DNA of 64,000 nt. Source: Citrobacter sp. 18056 (GTDB lineage Bacteria; Pseudomonadota; Gammaproteobacteria; Enterobacterales; Enterobacteriaceae). Location of the stretch: assembly GCA_902706235.1 (NCBI GenBank), contig CACSJR010000013.1, positions 1-64,000 of the forward strand. The letters are read 5' to 3'. Shown piece after piece: positions 1 through 10,042 of the stretch. The notes beneath the pieces are model-generated. The model had not been told where the DNA came from. It ran no database searches and worked only from the letters and a program-made list of their open reading frames with translations. How positions within the stretch are numbered: position 1 is the stretch's first letter; each line of letters begins with the position of its first letter. Made by a program: the position numbers and the translations under genes.

Positions 1-31
1 CCCTAAATAGTTAATGAATGCCGTCCCCCGC

Positions 32-120
32 CACCCCTTAAGGGCTATACCCATCCCCATTCGTTAGCGAATTGATTTCACTCAATATTACCCCTTCCTT
101 AGCTGTTATTTTCACCTTCG
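32..120 (+). promoter_or_regulatory. fdnG promoter region with NarL and FNR sites
   Basis: An FNR-like palindrome TTGATTTCACTCAA lies at 72-85. A -10-like TATTTT lies at 107-112, so a start near 119-120 puts the FNR site at about -41, the class II activation position. A NarL 7-2-7 inverted pair (CACCCCT TA AGGGCTA) sits at 32-47, with single heptamers TACCCAT at 48-54 and TACCCCT at 89-95. This fits the known anaerobic and nitrate induction of fdnGHI. The sites are read by eye and the start is inferred from spacing. Confidence 0.72.
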
Positions 121-147
121 TTAATACGTCATAACAATGAGGTTACG

Positions 148-3100
148 ATGGAAGTCAGCCGCAGAAAATTCTTTAAAATCTGCGCCGGCGGAATGGCAGG
201 CACCACGGCGGCGATGTTGGGTTTTGCCCCAACGGCAGCCCTTGCGGAAGTACGCAGCTACAAACTGCTGCGTGCCAAAGAGACCCGTAATACCTGTACT
301 TACTGTTCCGTAGGTTGTGGATTGTTGATGTACAGCCTGGGTGACGGCGCGAAAAACGCTAAATCCAGCATTTTCCATATTGAAGGGGACCCGGATCATC
401 CGGTAAACCGAGGGGCACTTTGCCCGAAAGGCGCAGGCCTGCTGGACTATGTCCACAGTGAAAATCGTCTGCGTTATCCTGAATACCGCGCGCCGGGTTC
501 CGATAAGTGGCAGCGCATCAGCTGGGATGACGCCTTCTCGCGCATTGCCCGCCTGATGAAAGAGGATCGTGACGCCAATTTCATTGAGAAGAACGCGCAG
601 AACGTGACCGTAAACCGCTGGCTCTCCACCGGCATGCTGTGCGCTTCCGCTTCCAGTAACGAAAGCGGCATGCTGACACAAAAATTTGCCCGTTCACTGG
701 GTATGTTAGCGGTTGATAACCAGGCACGCGTCTGACACGGACCAACGGTAGCAAGTCTTGCTCCAACATTTGGTCGCGGTGCTATGACCAACCACTGGGT
801 TGATATCAAAAACGCCAACGTAGTGATGGTGATGGGCGGCAACGCCGCTGAAGCCCACCCGGTCGGTTTCCGCTGGGCGATGGAAGCCAAAAACAACAAT
901 GACGCCACGCTGATTGTGGTCGATCCGCGCTTTACCCGCACCGCTTCGGTGGCGGATATCTATGCGCCGATTCGTTCCGGTACCGACATTACTTTCCTGT
1001 CGGGCGTTATTCTGTACCTGATGACCCACGGTAAAATCAACGCCGAATACGTCAAAAGTTATACCAATGCCGCGCTGCTGGTACGCGACGACTTCAGCTT
1101 CGATGATGGCCTGTTCAGCGGCTATGACGCAGAAAAACGTCAGTACGACAAAACGACCTGGAACTATCAGTTCGACGAAAACGGCTTTGCGAAACGTGAC
1201 GAAACCCTGACTCACCCGCGCTGCGTGTGGAACCTGCTCAAAGAGCATGTCTCCCGCTATACACCGGACGTGGTTGAGCATATCTGCGGCACGCCACAGG
1301 AAGATTTCCTGAAGGTCTGCGAGGTGTTGGCCTCAACCAGCGCGGCCGATCGCACCACGACGTTCTTGTATGCGCTTGGCTGGACCCAGCACTCCGTGGG
1401 TTCGCAGAATATTCGTACTATGGCCATGATCCAGCTGTTGCTGGGCAATATGGGGATGGCGGGTGGCGGCGTGAACGCCCTGCGCGGACACTCCAATATT
1501 CAGGGATTAACCGATTTAGGCCTGCTGTCCACCAGCCTGCCGGGCTATCTGACACTGCCAAAAGACACGCAGAGCAGCCTGGAGAACTATCTGGCCGCCA
1601 ACACGCCAAAAGCGACTCAGCCTAATCAGGTCAACTATTGGGGCAATTACCCGAAATTCTTCGTCAGTCTGATGAAGACCTTCTGGGGTGACGCCGCCCG
1701 TGCAGACAACCAGTGGGGCTATGACTGGTTGCCAAAATGGGACCAGGCCTACGACGTGCTGAAGTATTTCGACATGATGGACAAAGGTGAAGTCAATGGC
1801 TACATCTGCCAGGGCTTTAACCCGGTCGCCTCGTTCCCGGACAAGAACAAAGTGGTCGCCTCTCTCAGCAAGCTGAAGTATCTGGTGGTGATTGATCCGC
1901 TAGTGACAGAAACCTCAAACTTCTGGCAGAACCACGGCGAATCCAACGACGTCGATCCCGCACAAATTCAGACTGAGGTATTCCGTCTGCCCTCCACCTG
2001 CTTCGCGGAAGAAGATGGTTCTATCGTCAACTCCGGACGCTGGATGCAGTGGCACTGGAAAGGCGCTGATGCGCCGGGGGAAGCCCGGAATGATGGCGAA
2101 ATTCTGGCGGGTCTGTACCACAACCTGCGCACGCTTTACCGCGAACAAGGCGGTACAGCCAGCGAGCCAGTACTCAATATGACGTGGAACTACACGTTGC
2201 CGGACAGGCCGGAATCGGAAGAAGTGGCTAAAGAGAGCAACGGTTATGCGCTTGCCGATCTCTTTGACGCCGATGGCAAATTGCTGGTGAAAAAAGGCGA
2301 GCTGCTGGATTCCTTTGCCCAACTGCGCGACGACGGTTCGACCTCTTCAGGTTGTTGGATCTGGAGCGGAAGCTGGACACGTCACGGTAATCAGATGGCT
2401 AACCGAGATAACAGCGATCCGTCCGGACTGGGCAATACCCTCGGCTGGGCCTGGGCATGGCCGCTCAACCGTCGCATCATCTACAACCGCGCCTCCGCTG
2501 ACCCGCAAGGGAAACCGTGGGATGCGAAACGGATGTTAATCGAATGGAACGGCACAAAATGGGTTGGCAACGATATCCCGGACTACAACACCGCCGCACC
2601 AGGCAGTGGCGTCGGGCCATTTATCATGCAACCCGAAGGGGTCGGTCGACTGTTTGCGCTCGACAAAATGGCAGAAGGTCCGTTCCCGGAACACTACGAG
2701 CCATTTGAAACGCCGCTGGGGACCAACCCGCTGCACCCGAACGTCATCTCTAACCCGGCCGCACGGCTGTTCGACGCCGACGCAAAACGCATGGGCGAGC
2801 GCAAAGCGTTCCCTTACGTGGGCACGACCTATCGTCTGACCGAGCATTTCCATACCTGGACTAAACACGCACGGCTTAACGCTATCATGCAGCCAGAACA
2901 GTTTGTGGAAATCAGTGAGAACCTGGCCAGGGACAAAGGCATTGCCAATGGCGATACGGTGAAAGTCAGCAGCAAGCGTGGCTTTATCCGTGCCAAAGCG
3001 GTGGTGACGCAACGTGTCCAGACATTGCAGGCGGGTGGACAGGAAGTGGAAACGGTAGGTATTCCGCTGCACTGGGGCTTCGAGGGGACGGCGCGTAAAG

Positions 3101-3195
3101 GCTATCTCGCGAACACCCTGACGCCGTCGGTGGGTGATGCCAACTCGCAAACGCCAGAGTACAAGGCGTTTCTGGTCAACATTGAGAAGGCGTAA
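148..3195 (+). CDS. fdnG: Formate dehydrogenase-N alpha subunit (selenoprotein)
   Basis: This is the catalytic subunit of the respiratory formate dehydrogenase, which oxidises formate in the periplasm and passes electrons through FdnH and FdnI to menaquinone for nitrate respiration. A twin-arginine signal (SRRKFF, residues 4-9) is followed by a hydrophobic stretch. The [4Fe-4S] motif CTYCSVGC starts near residue 50. The in-frame UGA at 733-735 is codon 196, the selenocysteine position of E. coli FdnG, and the context [17 protein letters not shown] is conserved. Read through the UGA, the protein is 1015 residues, the E. coli length. The molybdopterin-binding regions follow to the C-terminus. 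It is first in the fdnGHI operon. An annotation that stops at 735 would be wrong. Confidence 0.97.
733..775 (+). promoter_or_regulatory. Selenocysteine UGA codon and bacterial SECIS stem-loop
   Basis: The UGA is followed at once by CACGGACCAACGGTAGCAAG. The short inverted pair AGCAA/TTGCT in the following bases can form the apical part of the SelB-binding hairpin. The wording is very close to the E. coli fdnG element. The exact hairpin limits were not folded. Confidence 0.85.
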
Positions 3196-3206
3196 GGAGC
3201 GAACTC

Positions 3207-4091
3207 ATGTCCATGCAATCTCAGGATATTCTCAAGCGTTCGGCCACTAACGCCATGACGCCACCGCCTCAGGCGCGTGACTACAAGGAAGAAGTCGCCA
3301 AGCTCATTGATGTCTCCAGCTGTATTGGCTGCAAGGCTTGCCAGGTCGCGTGTTCAGAGTGGAACGATATCCGCGATGACATCGGCCACTGCGTCGGGGT
3401 GTATGACAACCCTGCGGACCTGAGCGCCAAATCCTGGACGCTGATGCGCTTTAGCGAAACGACGCAGAACGGCAAACTGGAATGGCTTATCCGCAAGGAT
3501 GGCTGTATGCACTGCGCGGATCCGGGCTGCCTGAAAGCCTGCCCTTCCGCCGGCGCCATCATTCAGTACGCCAACGGCATCGTCGATTTTCAGTCGGAAC
3601 ACTGTATTGGCTGTGGTTACTGTATCGCCGGTTGCCCGTTCAACATTCCACGTCTGAACAAAGAGGATAACCGCGTCTACAAATGCACGCTGTGCGTGGA
3701 TCGCGTCAGTGTGGGCCAGGAGCCCGCCTGCGTGAAAACCTGCCCAACTGGCGCCATTCACTTTGGCAGCAAGAAAGAGATGCTGGAAGTGGCTGACGAA
3801 CGCGTCGCGAAGCTGAAAAAACGGGGGTATCCGCAGGCTGGCCTCTACAACCCGCAGGGCGTTGGCGGCACGCACGTGATGTATGTACTGCACCATGCGG
3901 ACCAACCGGAGCTGTACCACAACCTGCCTAAAGATCCACACATTGATACCCCTATCAGTTTGTGGAAGGGGTTGCTCAAACCGCTGGCGGCGGCAGGCTT
4001 TATTGCGACCTTCGCCGGACTGATTTTCCACTACGTGGGAATTGGACCCAACGAAGAGGTGGATGAAGACGAGGAAGAGCATCATGACTAA
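3207..4091 (+). CDS. fdnH: Formate dehydrogenase-N iron-sulfur (beta) subunit
   Basis: This subunit carries electrons from FdnG to the haems of FdnI through four [4Fe-4S] clusters. Four ferredoxin-like cysteine groups are visible: [11 protein letters not shown] near residue 39, [13 protein letters not shown] near 100, [11 protein letters not shown] near 132, and CTLCVDR with CVKTC from about 155. A single C-terminal transmembrane helix (about 253-275) anchors it in the inner membrane with an acidic tail. The length of 294 residues matches E. coli. It starts 11 bases after fdnG behind AAGGAG, and its end overlaps fdnI by 8 bases, so translational coupling is likely. Confidence 0.97.
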   Translation: MSMQSQDILKRSATNAMTPPPQARDYKEEVAKLIDVSSCIGCKACQVACSEWNDIRDDIGHCVGVYDNPADLSAKSWTLMRFSETTQNGKLEWLIRKDGCMHCADPGCLKACPSAGAIIQYANGIVDFQSEHCIGCGYCIAGCPFNIPRLNKEDNRVYKCTLCVDRVSVGQEPACVKTCPTGAIHFGSKKEMLEVADERVAKLKKRGYPQAGLYNPQGVGGTHVMYVLHHADQPELYHNLPKDPHIDTPISLWKGLLKPLAAAGFIATFAGLIFHYVGIGPNEEVDEDEEEHHD

Positions 4092-4740
4092 GAAGAGCAA
4101 GATGATTGTCAGGACGAAATTTATCGACCGCGCCTGTCACTGGACGGTGGTTATCTGTTTCTTCCTCGTGTCGCTCTCTGGCATCGCGTTGTTCTTCCCG
4201 ACGCTGCAATGGTTGACGGAAACCTTCGGTACGCCACAGATGGGACGTATTCTGCACCCGTTCTTTGGGGTGCTGATTTTCGTGGCGCTGATGTTTATGT
4301 TCGCGCGCTTTGTTAAGCACAACATCCCTGATAAACACGATATCCCGTGGTTAAAAGGTATTGTTGAGGTGCTGAAAGGCAATGAACATAAGGTCGCCAA
4401 AGTCGGTAAATATAACGCCGGGCAGAAGATGATGTTCTGGACCATTATGAGCATGATATTCGTGCTGATGATAACCGGAGTGATTATCTGGCGGCCTTAT
4501 TTCGCCGACTTCTTCCCGATAAAAGTCGTGCGCTATAGCCTGCTGATTCATGCCACCGTCGCCATTATTCTGATCCACGCCATCCTTATCCATATGTATA
4601 TGGCATTCTGGGTTAAGGGATCGATTAAAGGCATGGTGGTCGGCAAAGTCAGCCGCCGCTGGGCGCAGAAACATCACCCTCGCTGGTATCAGGACGTCGA
4701 GGATCAGGAAGCGAAGAAAGCAGGGACTGAAGGACGTTAA
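4084..4740 (+). CDS. fdnI: Formate dehydrogenase-N cytochrome b556 (gamma) subunit
   Basis: This is the membrane subunit that holds two b-type haems and reduces menaquinone. It has four hydrophobic helices and conserved histidines (H18 in the first helix; others in RILHPFFG and [18 protein letters not shown]). The start chosen is ATG 4084 ([13 protein letters not shown]), which matches the E. coli N-terminus. An upstream in-frame ATG at 4042 would only add residues encoded inside fdnH. The product is 218 residues, against 217 in E. coli. It is last in fdnGHI. Confidence 0.95.
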   Translation: MTKKSKMIVRTKFIDRACHWTVVICFFLVSLSGIALFFPTLQWLTETFGTPQMGRILHPFFGVLIFVALMFMFARFVKHNIPDKHDIPWLKGIVEVLKGNEHKVAKVGKYNAGQKMMFWTIMSMIFVLMITGVIIWRPYFADFFPIKVVRYSLLIHATVAIILIHAILIHMYMAFWVKGSIKGMVVGKVSRRWAQKHHPRWYQDVEDQEAKKAGTEGR

Positions 4741-4760
4741 GTCTCCTCATTCCCCCTCCT

Positions 4761-4806
4761 TCTGGCCGCAACCGGTTATCTATTCCGCTAGCGGCCAGAT
4801 TTTATT
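4761..4806 (+). terminator. Terminator-like hairpin after fdnGHI
   Basis: A nine-base inverted repeat, TCTGGCCGC at 4761-4769 and GCGGCCAGA at 4791-4799, is followed by TTTTATT. The loop is long (21 bases), so the strength is uncertain, but its place just after fdnI suits the end of the operon. Confidence 0.6.
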
Positions 4807-4860
4807 ACGCCCCTTGTAAAATCCCGGCAGCATCCTGAATGCCGTGGCTCCCTCCCCAAC

Positions 4861-4924
4861 CGTAAATTTAACGTTACAACCACTGTAATTCAGATTTGAC
4901 GCGCTGCGGGTTTTCCCCTAACCT
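4861..4924 (+). promoter_or_regulatory. tyrP promoter with two TyrR boxes
   Basis: CGTAAATTTAACGTTACA at 4861-4878 matches the TyrR box (TGTAAA-N6-TTTACA) with one change in each half. A weaker second box, TGTAATTCAGATTTGACG, lies at 4884-4901. The second box overlaps a -35-like TTGACG (4896-4901), which is 17 bases from TAACCT (4919-4924). This strong-plus-weak box arrangement overlapping the promoter is that of E. coli tyrP, where TyrR represses with tyrosine and activates with phenylalanine. Confidence 0.75.
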
Positions 4925-4969
4925 GCGCGGCATAATTAGCCATCTCTATCCTGAATAACAGAGGAAAGC

Positions 4970-6181
4970 GTGAAGAACCGCACCGTAGGGAGTATTTTAA
5001 TCGTCGCCGGAACCACTATCGGCGCAGGGATGCTGGCAATGCCGCTGGCCTCTGCGGGCGTTGGCTTTGGCGTCACTCTGGTTTTACTGTTGGGCTTGTG
5101 GGCGCTGATGTGCTACACCGCGCTGTTGCTACTGGAAGTATATCAGCACGTTCCCGCCGACACCGGTCTCGGGTCGCTGGCGTTGCGTTACCTTGGGCGT
5201 TATGGGCAATGGCTGACGGGCTTTAGTATGCTTTTCCTGATGTACGCCCTGACGGCAGCGTATGTCAGCGGTGCTGGCGAGCTGCTGGCCTCGAGTCTCA
5301 GCCAATGGCTGAACATCGAACTGCCGCCTGCCGGGGGCGTGCTGCTGTTTACCGCCATCGGTGGCGGCGTGATTTGCATGGGCACGGCGCTGGTAGATTT
5401 GTTTAACCGCTTCCTGTTCAGCGCCAAAATCGTGTTCCTGATCCTGATGCTGGCGCTGCTTCTGCCACATATTCATCAGATGAACCTGCTGACGCTGCCG
5501 CTGCAACAGGGCCTGGCGCTCTCTGCGATCCCGGTGATTTTCACCTCGTTTGGCTTCCACGGCAGCGTGCCGAGTATCGTCAGCTATATGAATGGTGATG
5601 TGCGCAAGCTGCGCCGGATTTTCGTGATCGGTAGCTTCATCCCGCTGGTCGCATACATCTTCTGGCAGCTGGCAACGCTCGGCAGCATTGAATCGCCGGT
5701 CTTCAACGCCTTGCTGGGCAACCACGCCGGACTGAACGGTCTGCTGCAGGCGATCCGAGAAGTGGTGGCAACGCCGCATGTGGAACTGGCGGTGCATCTG
5801 TTTGCTGATTTAGCACTGGCGACCTCTTTCCTCGGCGTCGCGCTGGGGCTGTTTGATTATCTGGCGGATTTGTTCCAGCGTAAAAACAGCATCAGCGGTC
5901 GTCTTCAGACCGGGGTAGTCACCTTCCTGCCACCGCTGGCGTTTGCGTTGTTCTATCCGAAGGGTTTCGTGATGGCGCTCGGCTACGCGGGTGTGGCGCT
6001 GGCCGTGCTGGCGCTGATTATTCCGTCGCTGCTGACGATGAAAAGCCGCCAGCAGCATCCTCAGGCAACGTATCGCGTTATCGGCGGAACGCCTGCGTTA
6101 TGGCTGGTATTTGGCTGTGGCGTGGCGGTGATTTTGGTGCAAATCGCGATTGCGGTTGGGATGCTGCCTGCTGTGGGGTGA
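4970..6181 (+). CDS. tyrP: Tyrosine-specific transport protein
   Basis: This is an inner-membrane proton-driven tyrosine permease of the aromatic amino acid permease family. The 403 residues match E. coli TyrP in length and almost throughout, beginning [24 protein letters not shown], the family's N-terminal glycine-rich substrate-site region. About eleven hydrophobic helices are visible. The start is GTG at 4970, eight bases after AGAGGAAAG. It is a single-gene unit with TyrR boxes upstream and a hairpin 13 bases after the stop. Confidence 0.95.
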   Translation: MKNRTVGSILIVAGTTIGAGMLAMPLASAGVGFGVTLVLLLGLWALMCYTALLLLEVYQHVPADTGLGSLALRYLGRYGQWLTGFSMLFLMYALTAAYVSGAGELLASSLSQWLNIELPPAGGVLLFTAIGGGVICMGTALVDLFNRFLFSAKIVFLILMLALLLPHIHQMNLLTLPLQQGLALSAIPVIFTSFGFHGSVPSIVSYMNGDVRKLRRIFVIGSFIPLVAYIFWQLATLGSIESPVFNALLGNHAGLNGLLQAIREVVATPHVELAVHLFADLALATSFLGVALGLFDYLADLFQRKNSISGRLQTGVVTFLPPLAFALFYPKGFVMALGYAGVALAVLALIIPSLLTMKSRQQHPQATYRVIGGTPALWLVFGCGVAVILVQIAIAVGMLPAVG

Positions 6182-6191
6182 TGCCAGAAAT

Positions 6192-6214
6192 AAAAAAGGC
6201 CCTTTCGGGCCTTT
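6192..6214 (-). terminator. Hairpin 1: terminator copy next to tyrP
   Basis: AAAGGCCC (6195-6202), loop TTTC, GGGCCTTT (6207-6214). On the minus strand the stem is followed by six T, so it reads best as the stop for leftward transcripts. The plus side has only three T. The 20 bases 6195-6214 recur exactly at 6356-6375. Confidence 0.7.
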
Positions 6215-6375
6215 GAGGGTGCTGACAAAGAAGGAAAAAGCGTGGTTTTTCCTTCTTTGTGGTTATCAGCCGAAAATCAATGAATTGATTTTCCTTGTTT
6301 TTTATCTGGTGCGATCGGTTCGACTCTCAAACGTTTTAGGTTTGTCATCAGTCTGAAAGGCCCTTTCGGGCCTTT
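6195..6375. repeat. 141-bp segment flanked by identical 20-bp terminator repeats
   Basis: The 20-base palindromic sequence at 6195-6214 is repeated exactly at 6356-6375. The outer sides keep the long A and T tracts (A6 on the left, T6 on the right) and the inner sides do not. The pattern is what would result if one bidirectional terminator between tyrP and yecA had been duplicated around an inserted 141-base segment (6215-6355). Nothing coding is convincing inside. Confidence 0.6.
6221..6303 (+). other. Two strong hairpins in the tyrP-yecA gap
   Basis: Hairpin A has perfect 15-base arms, ACAAAGAAGGAAAAA at 6225-6239 and TTTTTCCTTCTTTGT at 6246-6260, with a six-base loop. An outer GCTGA/TCAGC pair (6221-6225 and 6266-6270) can extend it. 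Hairpin B has perfect nine-base arms, GAAAATCAA at 6272-6280 and TTGATTTTC at 6285-6293, with loop TGAA, and is followed by CTTGTTTTTT like a factor-independent terminator. The pair could be a structured 3' UTR or a small RNA. Function unknown. Confidence 0.6.
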
Positions 6376-6378
6376 TTT
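6355..6378 (+). terminator. Hairpin 2: second terminator copy before yecA
   Basis: GAAAGGCCC, loop TTTC, GGGCC followed by six T (6373-6378). Its T tract is on the plus side, so it stops rightward transcripts coming from tyrP or from the intervening segment. Confidence 0.75.
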
Positions 6379-6383
6379 ATGAC

Positions 6384-7049
6384 TTATTTCAGACAGCAGC
6401 TTTTGTATTTCTTTCCGCTACCGCAGGGACACGGATCGTTGCGACCAATTTTGATTTCATTCTTAATTGGCTGTTGTACTGGAGCCGCTTGCTGATTATC
6501 CAGCCAGTAATGGCAGAGCGTGAGCGCTGCTGGTTTCAGTAAATCCACGCTCGCAATATATTCTTCAGCAGAGAGCGCTTCGAGGCGGGTAAAGTTCTCT
6601 TCACTGCCGTGCAAGGCAATCGCGTCTAACTGCGGCTGCAAACTCTCCGGCAGCGCCGACCAGTCGCTTAAACCCACGCCACGCATGTAACCAAAGCACC
6701 ACTCTTCAACGATAGTGATTTCCTGACCTTCTTCTTCGCGGGTGCCGAACAGCGGTTCGTACTGATCAGGATAATCGCCCAGACGCTCACCGACATCATC
6801 CATATGCTGTAGGGTGAGATTCACAAAACGGTCGCGCTCGCGGTCATTGGCCCAGCGTGGTACGAAATCAGCCCCACCCCACACCGCCAGCATCCACTCA
6901 GCAGGCTCAATATCAACCGGGGATGAAAGAATAGCCGTCAGCATGCCGTCCAGCTCGGACACATCCATCACGGCCTGCTCGTTGCCATAGCGGGCCAGGA
7001 CGTCGTCCAGCCACTCAAGTTCGCTTTCGTTTAACGGTCCGGTTTTCAT
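6384..7049 (-). CDS. yecA: YecA family protein with C-terminal SEC-C zinc motif
   Basis: The UPF0149/YecA N-terminal domain (about residues 5-190) is followed by a basic linker and a SEC-C motif, [18 protein letters not shown], at the extreme C-terminus. That is the zinc-binding tail also found in SecA. The 221 residues match E. coli YecA. E. coli YecA has been linked to ribosome and SecA-substrate binding; a similar role here is inference. It lies downstream of the tRNA operon and convergent with tyrP. Confidence 0.93.
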   Translation of the reverse strand: MKTGPLNESELEWLDDVLARYGNEQAVMDVSELDGMLTAILSSPVDIEPAEWMLAVWGGADFVPRWANDRERDRFVNLTLQHMDDVGERLGDYPDQYEPLFGTREEEGQEITIVEEWCFGYMRGVGLSDWSALPESLQPQLDAIALHGSEENFTRLEALSAEEYIASVDLLKPAALTLCHYWLDNQQAAPVQQPIKNEIKIGRNDPCPCGSGKKYKSCCLK

Positions 7050-7103
7050 CGCTGGTTACTCGTGTTGGAAGTGTGTTGAAGATAGAACATCAGGATCGCA
7101 AAT

Positions 7104-7129
7104 ACAAAAAAACCACCCGAAGGTGGTTT
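7104..7129 (-). terminator. Terminator of the glyW-cysT-leuZ tRNA operon
   Basis: On the minus strand AAACCACC, loop TTCG, GGTGGTTT is followed by a run of T (A run at 7104-7112 on the plus strand). It lies about 40 bases after the 3' end of the last tRNA. Confidence 0.85.
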
Positions 7130-7168
7130 CACGACACTGCTTATCATTGATTTTATTCTTTTTTCCCA

Positions 7169-7255
7169 TGGTAGCCGGAGTGGGACTTGAACCCACACAG
7201 CGCGAACGCCGAGGGATTTTAAATCCCTTGTGTCTACCGATTCCACCATCCGGCC
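7169..7255 (-). tRNA. leuZ: tRNA-Leu (anticodon TAA)
   Basis: An 87-base tRNA with encoded CCA (7171-7169), a long variable arm, the TTCAAGTCC T-loop region and anticodon TAA in the loop ATTTAAAAT. The acceptor arm closes over seven pairs with a G-U at 1-72. It is the last gene of the operon, in the E. coli order. Confidence 0.97.
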
Positions 7256-7268
7256 TCGGGGAATAAAG

Positions 7269-7342
7269 TGGAGGCGCGTTCCGGAGTCGAACCGGACTAG
7301 ACGGATTTGCAATCCGCTACATAACCGCTTTGCTAACGCGCC
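7269..7342 (-). tRNA. cysT: tRNA-Cys (anticodon GCA)
   Basis: A 74-base tRNA starting GGCGCGTTA and ending in CCA, with anticodon GCA in ATTGCAAAT and a TTCGACT T-loop region. It is nearly identical to E. coli cysT and is the middle gene of glyW-cysT-leuZ. Confidence 0.97.
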
Positions 7343-7379
7343 AAATTACTAACACCCGCAATTGCCGATGCTTTTAAAC

Positions 7380-7455
<76 letters not shown>

Positions 7456-7527
7456 AGATCAGATGACTAACTTAATCATTTGATTTTGTTACCGTCTGGC
7501 AAGCTGTGCTGCCGTTCGATGCGTTGC

Positions 7528-7555
7528 ATTCTACTTACCTGACGCACTGAGTCAA
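7528..7555 (-). promoter_or_regulatory. Promoter of the tRNA operon
   Basis: On the minus strand TTGACT (7555-7550), a 16-base spacer and TAGAAT (7533-7528) are followed by a G+C-containing discriminator, as expected for a stable-RNA promoter. The mature glyW start is about 70 bases downstream. Confidence 0.75.
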
Positions 7556-7605
7556 CGTTAATTTTCACCGCACCAGATCGTTTGATGAAATTTACGTCGA
7601 AACGA

Positions 7606-8154
7606 TCACTGTTCAAGCAAATCGCCGCGCGCCGCATTCAAATACTGGAACATTGACCACAGCGTCAGCACCGCCGCAACCATAAAGAGACCTATACCTG
7701 CCCACTCTACCCACTCGTTCGGACGCCACAGCATCCACACTAGCGCCGCCATTTGTGCCGTGGTTTTGACTTTACCAATCCACGAAACCGCCACGTTGCT
7801 GCGTTTTCCGAGTTCCGCCATCCATTCACGCAGTGCGGAGATGATAATTTCACGAGCAATCATGGTTGCGGCCGGGAGAGTCACCCACCAGGAGTGATAA
7901 TGTTCGACGACCAGCACCATCGCGATGGCGACCATCACCTTGTCCGCGACCGGGTCGAGAAACGCCCCGAAACGGGTGCTCTGGTTCCACCGACGCGCCA
8001 GATAGCCGTCAAACCAGTCAGTTATCGCCGCAACGAAGAAGATAAACGCACAGGCAAACGGAGCCCAGACGAATGGCAAATAGAACGCCAGCACGAAAAA
8101 TGGGATCAGGATGACGCGGAACAATGTGAGCAACGTAGGGATATTAAATTGCAT
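7606..8154 (-). CDS. pgsA: CDP-diacylglycerol-glycerol-3-phosphate 3-phosphatidyltransferase
   Basis: This enzyme makes phosphatidylglycerophosphate from CDP-diacylglycerol and glycerol-3-phosphate, the committed step to phosphatidylglycerol and cardiolipin, in the inner membrane. The CDP-alcohol phosphatidyltransferase signature DG-x2-AR-x8-G-x3-D-x3-D is seen in [20 protein letters not shown] at about residues 48-67. Several hydrophobic helices are present. The 182 residues match E. coli. It is third in uvrY-uvrC-pgsA, 55 bases after uvrC. Confidence 0.97.
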   Translation of the reverse strand: MQFNIPTLLTLFRVILIPFFVLAFYLPFVWAPFACAFIFFVAAITDWFDGYLARRWNQSTRFGAFLDPVADKVMVAIAMVLVVEHYHSWWVTLPAATMIAREIIISALREWMAELGKRSNVAVSWIGKVKTTAQMAALVWMLWRPNEWVEWAGIGLFMVAAVLTLWSMFQYLNAARGDLLEQ

Positions 8155-8209
8155 GGCGACGGTAACTATCTGTTGTCAGTAAAATTAGCCCTATGTTGCT
8201 ACAGAGCCC

Positions 8210-10042
8210 CTAATGTTTCAACGAGTAGAAGATCTTTTCTGCCAGACCGTGCGAAATGCCGGGCACTTTCGCGATATCTTCGACGCTCGCTTTTTGCAGG
8301 CCTTGCAGCCCGCCCATATATTTCAACAACATCTGACGACGCTTCGGCCCCACGCCCTCGATGGTCTCAAGGGTGCTGGTACTTTTCACTTTCGCCCGTT
8401 TTTTACGGTGTCCGGTGATAGCATGATCGTGCGATTCATCGCGGATGTGTTGAATGACGTGCAACGCTGGGGAGTCGGACGGCAGGTTAAAACCCTCACC
8501 TTCCGGCTCAAAGTACAGCGTTTCCAGGCCTGCTTTACGGTCACTGCCTTTGGCCACACCGAGCAGCAACGGATGCTGTTTGTCCCAGTTGACCTCAAGC
8601 TCGGCGAAAACCTGCTTCGCCTGACCCAGCTGCCCTTTCCCGCCGTCAATCAGAATGACGTCGGGGATTTTGCTCTCTTCAATATCTTTGCCATAGCGAC
8701 GGCGCAGCACCTGATTCATTGCCGCATAGTCATCGCCTGGCGTAATGCCAGTGATGTTATAGCGACGATATTCCGCACGCAGCGGTCCGTTGCTGTCAAA
8801 CACCACACAGGACGCCACGGTTTGCTCGCCCATAGTGTGACTGATGTCGAAACACTCCATGCGCTTCACTTCCGGCAACTTGAGCTGCGCCGCCAGCGCC
8901 TGCAGGCGCTGATGAATAGTCGACTGCTGCGAAAGCTTAGTGACCAACGCGGTCGCCGCATTGGTACGCGCCAGCTTCAGGTAACGCGCGCGATCGCCGC
9001 GGGGCCTGGTCTGAATATTGATGCGTCGCCCGGCAAGTTCAGAAAGAGAATCTGCCAGCAGCGTTTTGTCGCCAAGATTAAAATCGAGCAGGATTTCACC
9101 CGGCAGCGTGCGCGCCTGGCTGCCCTGCAGATAGAACTGACCGACAAACGTCTCCACCACTTCGACAGGCTCGGTGCCCGCCGGGACTTTCGGGAAATAA
9201 CTGCGGCTGCCGAGCACTTTACCCTGACGGATAAACAGCACGTGAACACAGGCCATGCCACCGTTAAAGGCCACGCCGATCACATCCAGATCGTCGCCTT
9301 CATTAGAAACGAACTGTTTCTCTGTGACACGACGAACCGCCTGAATCTGGTCGCGAATGCGTGCGGCTTCTTCAAACGCCAACGACTGGCTGGCTTTTTC
9401 CATCCGGGCCACCAGCTGATTCACAACCTGCTCATCTTTTCCGGCCAGGAACAGACGCACGTACTCAACCTGCTGCGCGTATTCGTCTTCGCTCACCAGC
9501 CCTGCAACACACGGCCCGAGGCAGCGGCCAATCTGATATTGCAGACACGGGCGTGAGCGGTTGCGATAGACGCTATTTTCACACTGACGAATCGGGAATA
9601 TTTTCTGCAATAGCGCCAGCGTCTCGCGTACCGCGTAGCCATTCGGGAACGGACCAAAATATTCACCTTTCGCGTGCTTTGCGCCGCGATGCATGGCCAG
9701 TCGGGGATGGGTGTCGCCACTCAGGAAAATAAACGGATAGGATTTGTCATCGCGTAGCAACACATTATAGCGCGGCTGATAGAGCTTGATGTAGTTATGT
9801 TCAAGCAGCAGCGCTTCTGTTTCGGTGTGGGTAACGGTGACATCTATCTGGGAAATTTGCCCGACGAGCGCTTCGGTTTTGCGTGATCCCAGGTTGCTAC
9901 GGAAGTAGCTGGAAAGGCGTTTTTTGAGATCTTTGGCTTTGCCGACGTATATAACCGTGCCGCCGGCATCGTACATACGATAGACGCCGGGCTGGCTGGT
10001 CACGGTTTTTAGAAAGGCTTTTGAATCAAATACATCACTCAC
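8210..10042 (-). CDS. uvrC: UvrABC excinuclease subunit C
   Basis: UvrC makes the 3' and then the 5' incision beside a DNA lesion in nucleotide excision repair. A GIY-YIG nuclease domain (GVYRMY and [13 protein letters not shown], about residues 20-45) gives the 3' cut. A UVR domain at about 204-239 contacts UvrB. An RNase H-like nuclease domain at about 380-540 gives the 5' cut. The C-terminal helix-hairpin-helix pair ([13 protein letters not shown] and [12 protein letters not shown]) binds DNA. The 610 residues match E. coli. Its start overlaps the uvrY stop by 4 bases. Confidence 0.97.
   Translation of the reverse strand: MSDVFDSKAFLKTVTSQPGVYRMYDAGGTVIYVGKAKDLKKRLSSYFRSNLGSRKTEALVGQISQIDVTVTHTETEALLLEHNYIKLYQPRYNVLLRDDKSYPFIFLSGDTHPRLAMHRGAKHAKGEYFGPFPNGYAVRETLALLQKIFPIRQCENSVYRNRSRPCLQYQIGRCLGPCVAGLVSEDEYAQQVEYVRLFLAGKDEQVVNQLVARMEKASQSLAFEEAARIRDQIQAVRRVTEKQFVSNEGDDLDVIGVAFNGGMACVHVLFIRQGKVLGSRSYFPKVPAGTEPVEVVETFVGQFYLQGSQARTLPGEILLDFNLGDKTLLADSLSELAGRRINIQTRPRGDRARYLKLARTNAATALVTKLSQQSTIHQRLQALAAQLKLPEVKRMECFDISHTMGEQTVASCVVFDSNGPLRAEYRRYNITGITPGDDYAAMNQVLRRRYGKDIEESKIPDVILIDGGKGQLGQAKQVFAELEVNWDKQHPLLLGVAKGSDRKAGLETLYFEPEGEGFNLPSDSPALHVIQHIRDESHDHAITGHRKKRAKVKSTSTLETIEGVGPKRRQMLLKYMGGLQGLQKASVEDIAKVPGISHGLAEKIFYSLKH

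Noticed and set aside
733..735. Premature stop splitting fdnG into two genes
   Set aside because: The TGA is at codon 196, the known selenocysteine position, and is followed by the SECIS sequence; the frame is intact on both sides.
6150..6356. A 68-codon frame across the tyrP-yecA gap
   Set aside because: It begins inside tyrP in another frame and is explained by the hairpin repeats.
8213..9556. A 447-codon open frame on the plus strand
   Set aside because: It is wholly antisense to uvrC, whose motifs are complete, and its translation has no recognisable domain.
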